From Lachnospiraceae bacterium (GTDB lineage Bacteria; Bacillota; Clostridia; Lachnospirales; Lachnospiraceae), in contig JAIKXN010000080.1 in assembly GCA_024684055.1 (NCBI GenBank), positions 1 to 34,058 of the forward strand: 34,058 bases of DNA. The letters are read 5' to 3'. The position numbers were made by a program, and so were the translations under genes. Every line of letters starts with the position of its first letter. Within the stretch, counting starts at the first letter, position 1. Shown one piece after another: positions 25,553 through 33,312 of the stretch. Under the pieces are notes generated by a model. The model was not told the origin of the DNA. It made no database searches and was given only the letters and a program-made list of their open reading frames with translations.

Positions 25553-25569
25553 ATTATGGAATTTATGCT

Positions 25570-25606
25570 AAATCCCGTTTCGGAAATACTCCGGAGCGGG
25601 ATTTTT
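25570..25606 (+). terminator. Intrinsic terminator after cysE
   Basis: AAATCCCG (25570-25577) pairs with CGGGATTT (25597-25604), with an inner CGGA/TCCG helix, followed by T. Ends the cysE transcript. Confidence 0.87.
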
Positions 25607-25611
25607 CCTGT

Positions 25612-25780
25612 GTGCAGGGGTGTGTAGGGAAATTTTCCGGCTTCGCCGGACACACCCCGCACGGCAAGTAGGGAGGTTTTCGTCATCCCAGCCCGATTAA
25701 AATTGGGATGTTTGAAAACAAATTGGAAAATAATATCGGATAATTTACTCCGGAAGGTGCATTAAAAAAATATAATGCAC
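25612..25780. other. Run of inverted repeats in the cysE-SPFH gap
   Basis: The 312-base gap holds no gene but three dyads after the terminator. At 25612-25662, GTGC-A-GGGGTGTG pairs with CACACCCC-GCAC around an inner TCCGGC-TTC-GCCGGA, giving an 18-bp stem with an 11-base bulge. At 25684-25710, CATCCCA pairs with TGGGATG. At 25757-25780, GTGCATT pairs with AATGCAC. Beyond these, an AT-rich imperfect palindrome (about 25784-25828) includes a possible -10 TAAAAT (25814). Just before the SPFH ribosome site a further hairpin, GAGATG/CATCTC, appears. They may be a small structured RNA plus operator sites. Confidence 0.5.
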
Positions 25781-25864
25781 ACCTGTATATATTTATGCTA
25801 TAACAATATAGGCTAAAATATATATACAAGAGAGATGAAGAAAACATCTCAGAAGGAGTAAATA

Positions 25865-26761
25865 ATGAAAAAATTCAAAGTATCTTATGTAATTGGAATT
25901 GTGATAGCCGTTTTGGCAATTATTCTTTTGATAAATTCCATTAAGATAATTCCTACCGGCTACACAGGAGTTCGTACAACATTCGGACAGATTTCACAAA
26001 ACGTTGTTCAGCCCGGTTTGAGTTTTAAAATCCCGTTTGTTCAGAGCATTACACTTGTTAACAACAAACAGCAGGACGTAACGTTCGACGGAACAATCAA
26101 TTCGGAAACTTCAGAACGTAACGAAGTATTCTTCTCGGGAATCACGGTAACATATCAGATCAACGCTGAGAAGAGCTCATGGATTTATGCTAACGTAAGC
26201 AACTACAAGAACAACCTCATTACGGAAAGCCTTGTAGCAAGCTCAATTAAAACAGCTTCCAAAACTCTTACACCTACCGATGTAACAAGCCGTAACATTC
26301 TCGAACCCATGGTTAAAGACAACATTCAGGAATCACTTAATGAGAAATACGGTTCAGAAGTTGTAAAGATCAACAAAGTAGTTATCAACAACGCTACATT
26401 CGATGAAGAATACAATGATAAGATCGCTCAGAAACAGCAGGCCCAGATGGCATACGAAACACAGCAGATCGAAAACAAAACATCTGTAGAAAAAGCCGAA
26501 GCCGATGCAAAGGTAAAACTTACACAGGCACAGGCTGATGCAGATGCAAGACTTATCGAAGCAAAAGCCGAAGCTGAAGCAAACCGTCTTATTCAGGAAT
26601 CATTAACCGATGAAGTTTTAAAAGAAAGAATGATCGAGAAATGGGATGGAACTCTTCCGAAAGTTACAGGCGAGAACGGTATGATGCTTGATGTATCGGA
26701 TCTCATGAAAGATTCCGCACCGACAGCAACAAATAATACCGAACCTGCAGTAACCGAATAA
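25865..26761 (+). CDS. SPFH/prohibitin-family membrane protein
   Basis: 298 residues: one N-terminal membrane helix (about 8-26), the SPFH/prohibitin domain (about 28-200, with GYTGVRTTFGQI, PGLSFKIPFVQSI and NNATFDEEYNDKIAQKQ), then an Ala/Glu-rich coiled coil (about 195-245, VEKAEADAKVKLTQAQADADA split by helical heptads) and a flexible tail. Such proteins form large rings on the membrane that organise microdomains or proteases; the exact job is unknown here. AGAAGGAG precedes the ATG. The final codons are repeated downstream in a 44-bp tandem array. It lies outside the sulfur operons and is the least connected gene in this half of the window. Confidence 0.9.
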   Translation: MKKFKVSYVIGIVIAVLAIILLINSIKIIPTGYTGVRTTFGQISQNVVQPGLSFKIPFVQSITLVNNKQQDVTFDGTINSETSERNEVFFSGITVTYQINAEKSSWIYANVSNYKNNLITESLVASSIKTASKTLTPTDVTSRNILEPMVKDNIQESLNEKYGSEVVKINKVVINNATFDEEYNDKIAQKQQAQMAYETQQIENKTSVEKAEADAKVKLTQAQADADARLIEAKAEAEANRLIQESLTDEVLKERMIEKWDGTLPKVTGENGMMLDVSDLMKDSAPTATNNTEPAVTE

Positions 26762-26875
26762 TTTGGAAGCATAAAGAAAATGCCGAACCTGCAGTAACCG
26801 GATAATTCTAAAGCATAAAGAAAATGCCGCACCTGCAGTAACCGAATAATTTGGAAGCATAAAGAAAATGCCGTA
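26744..26875. repeat. 44-bp tandem repeat copying the 3' end of the SPFH gene
   Basis: Three units start at 26744, 26788 and 26832, each beginning CCTGCAGTAACCG and ending AAAGAAAATGCCG, with a decayed fourth after 26876. The first unit contains the last codons and stop of the SPFH gene, so the array arose by duplication across the gene end. Each copy holds an in-frame stop and so adds no protein. Confidence 0.92.
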
Positions 26876-26938
26876 CTCGGAGTGATCGGATAAACCGTCA
26901 GCAAAATGGGTTATCGGCAGTAACTGAATGATCGTACA

Positions 26939-26975
26939 GAAAAAGCAGCTTGTCCGCAAGGATAAGCTGCTTTTA
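26939..26975. terminator. Bidirectional terminator between convergent SPFH and TtcA-like genes
   Basis: AAAAGCAGCTT pairs with AAGCTGCTTTT (11 bp) and continues with GTCC/GGAT around GCAA. It has A before and T after, so it can serve both strands. The minus-strand gene ends 4 bases away. Confidence 0.92.
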
Positions 26976-26978
26976 AAT

Positions 26979-28124
26979 TTAGTATTCATCAAGAAAGTTA
27001 TGTCTTACACCGTCTTTTTTGTACTCGATGACAGTGTCGAGGATTACGTTTTCCACACTTTTGAAAATATTTGACTCGACATACGGATTGTCTTTTTTCA
27101 GTTCGGCGATCAGCTTCTTGGTTTCAAGTCTTTTTGATGATGTGGTCCCGTCCTCGTGACAGGTCGTGCATGTATCGGTGAAATGGCATGCGCACTGCAG
27201 AAAATGCAGTTCATTGTAATCGCGCCATGCGATAATGTCGCTTTCTCTTATAAGATAAAGAGGTCTTATAAGCTCCATTCCTTCGAAATTGGTGCTGTGA
27301 AGTTTGGGCATCATTGTCTGTATCTGGGCACCGTGAAGCATTCCCATTAGAATGGTTTCGATAACGTCATCGTAATGGTGTCCGAGCGCAATTTTGTTGC
27401 AGCCGAGTTCTTTGGCTTTGCTGTAGAGGTAACCCCTTCGCATTCTTGCGCAGATATAACAGGGGCTTTTTTCTATATTATCAACGGAGTCAAAAATACT
27501 GCTTTCGAAGATAGTGACGGGTATTCCGAGCGTTTTGGCGTTGCTTTCTATGAGTGCGCGATTTTCTTTGTTGTAGCCCGGATCCATAACGAGGAAAGTC
27601 AGTGAAAAGTTCACTTTTCTATGCCTTTGTATCTCCTGAAAGAGCTTTGCCATCAGCATCGAATCTTTTCCGCCGGATATGCAGACGGCAATGTTATCGC
27701 CTTCGTTTATCAGCTGATAGGTTTTGCAGGCTTTTGCAAACGGGGTGAATAATTGTTTGTGAAATTTTTTGCGGATGCTTTCTTCTGCCTTGTGCTGACG
27801 CTCTTCCCGCAGGGTTACATTTTCGGAAAGAGATCTGAGGTAGCTTATGTACCCGCCTTCAAGACTGTAGCAGTCACGGTTTCTTAAGCTTTCTTCCTCT
27901 TCGAGTCCGTGTGTTTTCCGGCCGACCTGACAGTAAAATACAAGCTTTTTGTCCGGATTTATTTCATTTATTTTAGAACAGTTTTTTCCGATTATCTCTT
28001 CGCTGTCGATATGCAGTGCATCGGGCATCATTCCGTAAGCGGTCAGTCCGTCATCCCTTATATCTATCAGTTCGTAGGATTCTTTATTCCATTTTGAAAG
28101 TTCTTCAAGCGTAATTTCTTTCAT
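26979..28124 (-). CDS. Rhodanese-TtcA fusion, probable tRNA thiolation or sulfur-transfer ATPase
   Basis: 381 residues. Residues 1-100 are a rhodanese domain with active cysteine C65 in FYCQVGRKT. Residues about 125-350 are a TtcA/TilS PP-loop ATPase with SGGKDS at 150-155, LGHHYDDVIET, C222/C225 (PCYICARMRRGYLY) and C311/C313/C319/C322, enough to bind a [4Fe-4S] cluster as in TtcA. TtcA makes 2-thiocytidine-32 in tRNA; the fused rhodanese could supply persulfide sulfur within the same chain. The start lies 2 bases after the Rrf2 stop, so the two are co-transcribed. Substrate tRNA is not proven; a sulfur-carrier role is possible. Confidence 0.88.
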   Translation of the reverse strand: MKEITLEELSKWNKESYELIDIRDDGLTAYGMMPDALHIDSEEIIGKNCSKINEINPDKKLVFYCQVGRKTHGLEEEESLRNRDCYSLEGGYISYLRSLSENVTLREERQHKAEESIRKKFHKQLFTPFAKACKTYQLINEGDNIAVCISGGKDSMLMAKLFQEIQRHRKVNFSLTFLVMDPGYNKENRALIESNAKTLGIPVTIFESSIFDSVDNIEKSPCYICARMRRGYLYSKAKELGCNKIALGHHYDDVIETILMGMLHGAQIQTMMPKLHSTNFEGMELIRPLYLIRESDIIAWRDYNELHFLQCACHFTDTCTTCHEDGTTSSKRLETKKLIAELKKDNPYVESNIFKSVENVILDTVIEYKKDGVRHNFLDEY

Positions 28125-28126
28125 AT

Positions 28127-28555
28127 CTAAATAACGTAATCGTCCGAATCTTCCTTAACGGGTAAAAGATCCGTAAGATGCTTGTTTTTGAAAAAGTTAT
28201 GTATCAGGTCGTAGTACTCTTTCCAGAAAGGAAGAGTATCGCATTTCAAGGCATTCGGGCATTCTTTTGCGTCTTCTTTAAGGCAGGCGATCGGTGCGAG
28301 AGTACCTTCGGTGGCAACGAGAATTTCCTCGACCGTGTATTCTTCGGGCAGTTTGTTGAGCCTGTATCCGCCGCCTTTTCCGGCAAGCGAATCGACCAGA
28401 TTGTGAACGACCAACTCTTTGATTATTATTTCAAGGTACTTCTTTGAAATAGTCTGACGTGCAGAAATGTCTTTGAGCGGAATAAAACTTCCGTCGTTGT
28501 GCTGCGCAAGATCAATCATTATATGAAGAGCGTATCTGCCTTTTGTGGATATCAT
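28127..28555 (-). CDS. Rrf2-family transcriptional regulator with IscR-like cysteines
   Basis: 142 residues. N-terminal winged helix MISTKGRYALHIMIDLA, recognition part ARQTISKKYLEIIIKEL and wing GKGGGYRL are typical of Rrf2. Three cysteines in a Cx7CxxxxxC order (CLKEDAKEC then PNALKC) resemble the cluster-binding triad of IscR (Cx5Cx5C), so it may sense Fe-S status; CymR-type sulfur regulators usually lack it. It has a good CGGAGGA site. The dyads ACCTA-N9-TAGGT at 3930, 23397 and 29682 are its likely targets (inference), giving one regulator for LanC-like, cysK and suf genes. The suf operon lies about 1.2 kb away, divergently. Confidence 0.9.
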   Translation of the reverse strand: MISTKGRYALHIMIDLAQHNDGSFIPLKDISARQTISKKYLEIIIKELVVHNLVDSLAGKGGGYRLNKLPEEYTVEEILVATEGTLAPIACLKEDAKECPNALKCDTLPFWKEYYDLIHNFFKNKHLTDLLPVKEDSDDYVI

Positions 28556-28591
28556 AGATTTCCTCCGTAAAAAATGTTTAATCCAAAGTTT

Positions 28592-29464
28592 CTATTTTGA
28601 ATCGGAATGCTTCATCGAGTGATTCCATCTGATAAAAGCCATTCCGATAATGATTACATATCCGATAATACTTAGAATACCGGGTGTTTCTTTTAAGAAT
28701 ATGATTCCGAGAAGCGCCGCGAAAATAACCTGAGTGTAGTCGAAAACGGATATTTCCTTGGCGGGTGCGAACTTGTATGCCGAGGTGATTCCGAACTGTC
28801 CGACCGATGCGAAAACGCCTGCGAGTATCAGACAGAGCAATTGTTTAACGCTCATCGGGTGGAAGTCGAAAATAAGGAAAGGCGCCGTTACCATGCAGGA
28901 AAAAAGCGAAAAGCACAAAACTATGATGGGAGTTCGCTCGCCTTTTCTTCCAAGCCTCCTTACAAATGCATAAGCAACGCCGGCGCCGAAACCGCCGTAG
29001 AGGCCGACCAGGGCAGGGAAAACCGAGAGATTTCCGCCGGGTTTTATGATAAAGAGCGCTCCGATAAAAGCAATTACCGTGGCAATAATATCAAGCTTTG
29101 TCGGAACCTCTTTTAAAAGAGGTATAGAAAGCAGTATCGCAAAAAACGGTGAAAGCTTGTTTAACATGTTTGCGTCGGCAATTCCGAGACGGTCTATCGC
29201 GTAGAAGTTGCAGATAAGACCGCTGGTTCCGAAGAAGCATCTGAACGCCAGATCGCCCCAGCTTTCCTTTTTTATATGAAATTTTTCTTTGCTTTTTATC
29301 AAAAGAACGATGGTAATAATCGCGGCAAAAGCATTTCTGAAAAAGGCTTTCTGCATTGTCGGAAGGTCGCCGGAGAGTCTTATGAAAAAAGTCATCAGCG
29401 AAAATCCGAAAGCCGCGGCGATAATACAAAGAATTCCTTTAATATGGGAATTTGTCAGTTTCAT
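28592..29464 (-). CDS. EamA/DMT-family transporter
   Basis: 290 residues with ten predicted membrane helices in two similar halves (for example CIIAAAFGFSLMTFFIRLSG opening the first EamA repeat, and VFDYTQVIFAALLGIIFLKE in the second). The drug/metabolite transporter superfamily includes many amino-acid and metabolite exporters, such as those for cysteine pathway metabolites, but the substrate cannot be told. It lies 36 bases upstream of the Rrf2 gene on the same strand and may lead that operon. A TATAAT-like box (minus strand, about 29505-29510) lies upstream with no clear -35 box. Confidence 0.87.
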   Translation of the reverse strand: MKLTNSHIKGILCIIAAAFGFSLMTFFIRLSGDLPTMQKAFFRNAFAAIITIVLLIKSKEKFHIKKESWGDLAFRCFFGTSGLICNFYAIDRLGIADANMLNKLSPFFAILLSIPLLKEVPTKLDIIATVIAFIGALFIIKPGGNLSVFPALVGLYGGFGAGVAYAFVRRLGRKGERTPIIVLCFSLFSCMVTAPFLIFDFHPMSVKQLLCLILAGVFASVGQFGITSAYKFAPAKEISVFDYTQVIFAALLGIIFLKETPGILSIIGYVIIIGMAFIRWNHSMKHSDSK

Positions 29465-29681
29465 AAATTCGGGTAAAAATATTTTTCTGTTATAACCATC
29501 CGTGGATTATACAATAAAATTTTCAGCGGATTTTTAAAGAGAAACAGACAAAATCCTTATTTTGCGGGAGTTGCGATGAAAAATTACCTGCTACCTTAAG
29601 CGAACATTTTGAAAAAAGTATGTAAAATCAACGGTTTTTGGCTTATTATACATCACTTTCGAAAAAAATAAAAGTACTTTT

Positions 29682-29715
29682 ACCTATTGACATGATAGGC
29701 GAATAGGTTTATATT
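29682..29715 (+). promoter_or_regulatory. Promoter with Rrf2-type operator, site 3 (suf operon)
   Basis: Dyad ACCTA-TTGACATGA-TAGGC (29682-29700, one arm mismatch). -35 TTGACA at 29687-29692, a 17-base spacer and -10 TATATT at 29710-29715: the same layout as the other two sites. The 297-base divergent gap between the EamA gene and sufC otherwise contains only AT-rich DNA. Confidence 0.85.
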
Positions 29716-29788
29716 ACAAACGGTTAAAAACACAGGTTTTATGTAAAAAAAAAAGGATTCAATGGAATCAGTCAGAAGGAGTAACGAT

Positions 29789-30529
29789 ATGGAAAACATT
29801 TTGGAAATAAAAAATCTGCATGTTTCCGTTGCGGATAAAGAAATACTGAAAGGTGTGGACATGGAGATAAAACCCGGAGAGACACATGTTCTTATGGGAC
29901 CCAACGGTGCAGGAAAATCAACGCTCGGTCATGCGATTATGAGCGATCCGAAATATGAAGTTACCGAAGGAGAGCTTTTCTTTGATGGAGAAGACATTAC
30001 GGAGGAAGGCACGGACAAAAGGGCAAAAAGAGGATTGTTCTTATCTTTTCAGGACCCGATACCCGTACCCGGAATTTCTCTCGGAAGTTTTACGAGAAGC
30101 GCGATCGAGCAGGGTGGCGAAAAACATATCAAACTTTGGGATTTTAAGAAAAAAAGCAAAGAAGTTTGCGCTGTTTTAAACATGGATGAATCATATACGG
30201 AAAGAGATCTCAACGTCGGTTTTTCGGGTGGTGAGAAGAAAAAAGCCGAGATTTATCAGCTTCTTATGTTAAATCCCAAACTTGCAATTCTCGACGAGAC
30301 CGATTCAGGTCTTGATGTTGATGCGGTAAAAACAGTATCTGCAGGTGTGGAAGAATTCAAGAAAAACGGCGGCACACTTTTGATAATTACACACAGTACA
30401 AGAATTCTCGACAACCTGAAAGTTGACAGGACTCATATTCTTGTTGACGGAAAAATAGCCAAAACAGGCGGTCCCGAACTTGTTTCCAAAATAAACGAGG
30501 AAGGATTCGAAGAATATTTGAAGCAGTAA
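29789..30529 (+). CDS. sufC: SufC Fe-S assembly ATPase
   Basis: 246 residues from ATG 29789, with AGAAGGAG at 29774-29781; an upstream ATG at 29762 would include this ribosome site in the coding region. SufC is the ABC ATPase of the SufBCD scaffold. Walker A GPNGAGKST, Q-loop LFLSFQDPIPVPGI, signature FSGGEKKKAEIYQLL (the SufC form), Walker B LAILDETDSGLDVDAV and ITHSTRIL are present. The FQxPxxxPG wording is diagnostic. It is the first gene of the suf operon under operator site 3. Confidence 0.95.
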   Translation: MENILEIKNLHVSVADKEILKGVDMEIKPGETHVLMGPNGAGKSTLGHAIMSDPKYEVTEGELFFDGEDITEEGTDKRAKRGLFLSFQDPIPVPGISLGSFTRSAIEQGGEKHIKLWDFKKKSKEVCAVLNMDESYTERDLNVGFSGGEKKKAEIYQLLMLNPKLAILDETDSGLDVDAVKTVSAGVEEFKKNGGTLLIITHSTRILDNLKVDRTHILVDGKIAKTGGPELVSKINEEGFEEYLKQ

Positions 30530-30600
30530 CTACTCAGGAAACAACGAAAAACAGAATATTTGTCAGTACAGTAAATTCAAAAAAAGAAACGGAAAGAAAA

Positions 30601-32010
30601 ATGAAGGAAAAAACATACATAGAAGATATCGACGAAAGCATATATGACTTTCGCTTCGAAGAAGACGAAGAAGACATTCTCGGACGCGGCATCGGAGCGG
30701 ATCTGATTGATGAGATATCAAAGGAAAAGAACGATCCCGAATGGATGAGGGCATTCCGTCAGAAATCCCTGAAGATTTTTCACAACACAAAGATGCCTCA
30801 GTGGGGTCCGTCCATCGAAGGTCTTGATATGGACAGGATCGTAACTTATATTCGTCCGAAGGCAAAAATGAGAAACAAATGGGAAGATGTTCCCGAAGAA
30901 GTTAAACAGACTTTTGAAAGACTTGGAATTCCTCAGGCAGAGAGAGAATCACTTTCGGGAGTAGGAGCGCAGTATGACTCGGAAATCGTATATCACAACC
31001 TTCGTTCCGAGGTTGAGAAACTGGGCGTTGTATATACCGACCTTGAAACGGCGATGAAGGATGAGCGATTTTCAAAAATGATTGAAAGTCATTTCATGAA
31101 ACTCATCCCTCCCACAGATCACAAATTCGCGGCTCTTCACGGGGCAGTGTGGTCAGGCGGTTCGTTTGTATACGTTCCCGAGGGTGTTAAGGTTGAAGTT
31201 CCCCTTCAGTCGTATTTCAGACTTAATGCCGAGAGTGCGGGCCAGTTCGAGCATACACTCATTATCATTGAAAAGAATTCATATCTTCATTTCATAGAAG
31301 GCTGTTCGGCACCCAAGTATTATGCGGCAAGCCTTCATGCGGGATGTGTGGAACTCTACATCGGCGAAGGCGCAACGCTTCGTTATTCGACCATTGAAAA
31401 CTGGTCAAAGAACATGTACAACTTAAATTCCAAGAGAGCGCTGGTTGAAAAGGGCGGCAAGGTTGAGTGGATCTCGGGTTCATTCGGATCGCATGTATCA
31501 TATCTTTATCCCACAAGCGTTTTAAACGGCGAGGGTTCAACCAGCGAGTTCACGGGAATTACATTCTCGGGAGAAGGTCAGGATCTGGATACCGGCGCAA
31601 AGGTTATTCACAATGCACCCAACACTTCTTCCTACATGAATACAAGATCGATTTCAAAGAGCGGCGGTAGAAATACTTTCAGAAGCGAAGTTATCGTAAA
31701 ACCTCAGGCAAAAGGAAGCAAATCATCCGTATCCTGCGCATCGCTCATGCTTGATTCGATATCCAATTCGGATACTATTCCCGTAATGGATATTCGTACA
31801 AAAGATGCGGACATCGGACATGAAGCAAAAATCGGAAGAATCAGCGACGATGCGGTCTTTTATCTCATGACGAGAGGTTTGTCGGAGGAAGAGGCCAAAG
31901 CCCTTATAGTAAGCGGTTTCTGCGAGAATGTTTCCAAGGAACTTCCCGTGGAATATGCAGTTGAAATGAACAACCTTATCCGTATGGAGATGGTCGGAAG
32001 CATAGGATAG
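30601..32010 (+). CDS. sufB: SufB Fe-S cluster scaffold protein
   Basis: 469 residues, normal SufB length. SufB carries the nascent cluster in the SufBC2D complex. Typical stretches: PKMPQWGPSIEGLD-like MPQWGPSIEGLD near 60-75, HGAVWSGGSFVYVPEGV, the beta-helix core NSYLHFIEGCSAP, ENWSKNMYNLNSKRA and GSFGSHVSYLYPTSVL, and the end region GFCENVSKELPVEYAVE with a conserved Cys. No SufE or SufU is seen in the window. GGAAAG precedes the ATG 71 bases after sufC. Confidence 0.95.
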   Translation: MKEKTYIEDIDESIYDFRFEEDEEDILGRGIGADLIDEISKEKNDPEWMRAFRQKSLKIFHNTKMPQWGPSIEGLDMDRIVTYIRPKAKMRNKWEDVPEEVKQTFERLGIPQAERESLSGVGAQYDSEIVYHNLRSEVEKLGVVYTDLETAMKDERFSKMIESHFMKLIPPTDHKFAALHGAVWSGGSFVYVPEGVKVEVPLQSYFRLNAESAGQFEHTLIIIEKNSYLHFIEGCSAPKYYAASLHAGCVELYIGEGATLRYSTIENWSKNMYNLNSKRALVEKGGKVEWISGSFGSHVSYLYPTSVLNGEGSTSEFTGITFSGEGQDLDTGAKVIHNAPNTSSYMNTRSISKSGGRNTFRSEVIVKPQAKGSKSSVSCASLMLDSISNSDTIPVMDIRTKDADIGHEAKIGRISDDAVFYLMTRGLSEEEAKALIVSGFCENVSKELPVEYAVEMNNLIRMEMVGSIG

Positions 32011-32203
32011 AAAGCATGCGCGGAAAACAATGATTCGGAACAAAAGAAAGATTTTTTAATTTGATTATCGGAAAGGATTTCCCGCATTTTGCGTGAAAAT
32101 TGAAATCGGAAACAAAGTTAATACAACAGAAGAGATAAATCTGAAACAAAGTGAAAACAGCGAATATAAAATTCAGAAATGATAATTCAGCGGAAGGAAT
32201 AAA

Positions 32204-33151
32204 ATGAATACCAGTGAAAATGCAAAAATAAACATTTTACCTGTACCGACATGGAATCACCTCAGGGTAAACGAGGCAGTATACGAAGGGGTTCGTACAG
32301 TCGAAGAGATTTTTGAAGGACTTGAAAAAGTGGAAATCAGTCCGACTGATGAAACACCGGTTGTTTATGATTTTAAAGCAGACGGTTCGGTTAAAGGTGT
32401 GGATTTTGATTTAAAAATAAATACGGATTCGACGATCATATTAAGATTCACTGCAGATGACAATCTTTACGGTGAGAGAGATGTCACGGTCAGAATCGGC
32501 TCTAATATAAAAGAGGGCAGAAAACTTCATCTCGTGATTGTCAATCTTACAAAGAATGCAAGATTTTATGCTGCTTCGGATGCAGTTTGCGAAAAGGAAA
32601 GCGCTCTTACAATGACAACGGTTTCGCTTGGAAGCAGTAAAGCTTACCTTGAAGGAAAGGTAAAACTTCAGGGTGAGAGTTCAAATTTTGATACTTACAC
32701 GGCATACATACTTGAAAAAGGGCAGTTCCTTGACATGAATTATGTCGCAGATCACACGGGAAAGAATACCGAAGCGAATATAGTTTCGGCAGGCGTACTT
32801 AATGAAAAGACCCAAAAGGTTTCGAGACAGACGGTCAATTTCATAGCCGGATGTGCAGGATCGAAGGGAGCCGAGAACGAGGAAGTTCTTTTACTCGACG
32901 ATGATGTGATCAACAAGTCGGCTCCGCTTATTCTTTGTACCGAGGAGGACGTCGAGGGCGAACACGGGGCATCAATCGGTCAGCCGGATGAGGATGTGAT
33001 CTTCTATCTTAAATCAAGGGGCCTTGCGATAGAGAAAATCTATGAAATGCTCAGCATCGCAAAGGTTGAAGCGGCACTTTCGAGAATCGACCATCAAGAA
33101 ACAAAGAAACTCGTGAGAGATTTCCTCGAAATCAAAGAAGAGGAAGAATAA
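32204..33151 (+). CDS. sufD: SufD-like Fe-S scaffold subunit (short form)
   Basis: 315 residues, shorter than E. coli SufD (423), as is common in Clostridia where the N-terminal helical part is reduced. The start PVPTWNHLRVNE matches SufD, and the C-terminal part has the family pattern ASIGQPDEDVIFYLKSRGL, close to the SufB end. It pairs with SufB and SufC in the scaffold complex. A 193-base gap separates it from sufB; this gap has no gene, only A-rich sequence with GAAACAAAGT-like repeats and no clear terminator, so the operon may continue through it. Confidence 0.9.
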   Translation: MNTSENAKINILPVPTWNHLRVNEAVYEGVRTVEEIFEGLEKVEISPTDETPVVYDFKADGSVKGVDFDLKINTDSTIILRFTADDNLYGERDVTVRIGSNIKEGRKLHLVIVNLTKNARFYAASDAVCEKESALTMTTVSLGSSKAYLEGKVKLQGESSNFDTYTAYILEKGQFLDMNYVADHTGKNTEANIVSAGVLNEKTQKVSRQTVNFIAGCAGSKGAENEEVLLLDDDVINKSAPLILCTEEDVEGEHGASIGQPDEDVIFYLKSRGLAIEKIYEMLSIAKVEAALSRIDHQETKKLVRDFLEIKEEEE

Positions 33152-33228
33152 AAGAAGTTTATCCTTTAGGTTAACATCAACGGACTATTCATAAATAAGG
33201 ATAAAAATCAGTTTTCCTGTTAAAAACT

Positions 33229-33288
33229 GGCAGAAATAAAGCATGGGCAGAAATAAAGTATGGGCAGAAATGAATTATCGGCAGAAAT
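33229..33288. repeat. 17-bp tandem repeat, 4 copies, before sufS
   Basis: GGCAGAAAT recurs at 33229, 33246, 33263 and 33280, an exact 17-base period with A-rich fill. A hairpin CAGTTTT/AAAACTG (33209-33229) lies just before it. The 161-base spacer is noncoding. Confidence 0.87.
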
Positions 33289-33312
33289 ATAAAAAAGGAA
33301 TTGGGTAAAATT

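Noticed and set aside
26593-26992. Minus-strand frames over the SPFH gene end
   Set aside because: They translate the 44-bp tandem repeat and the terminator; repeated peptides come from the repeat, not from a protein.
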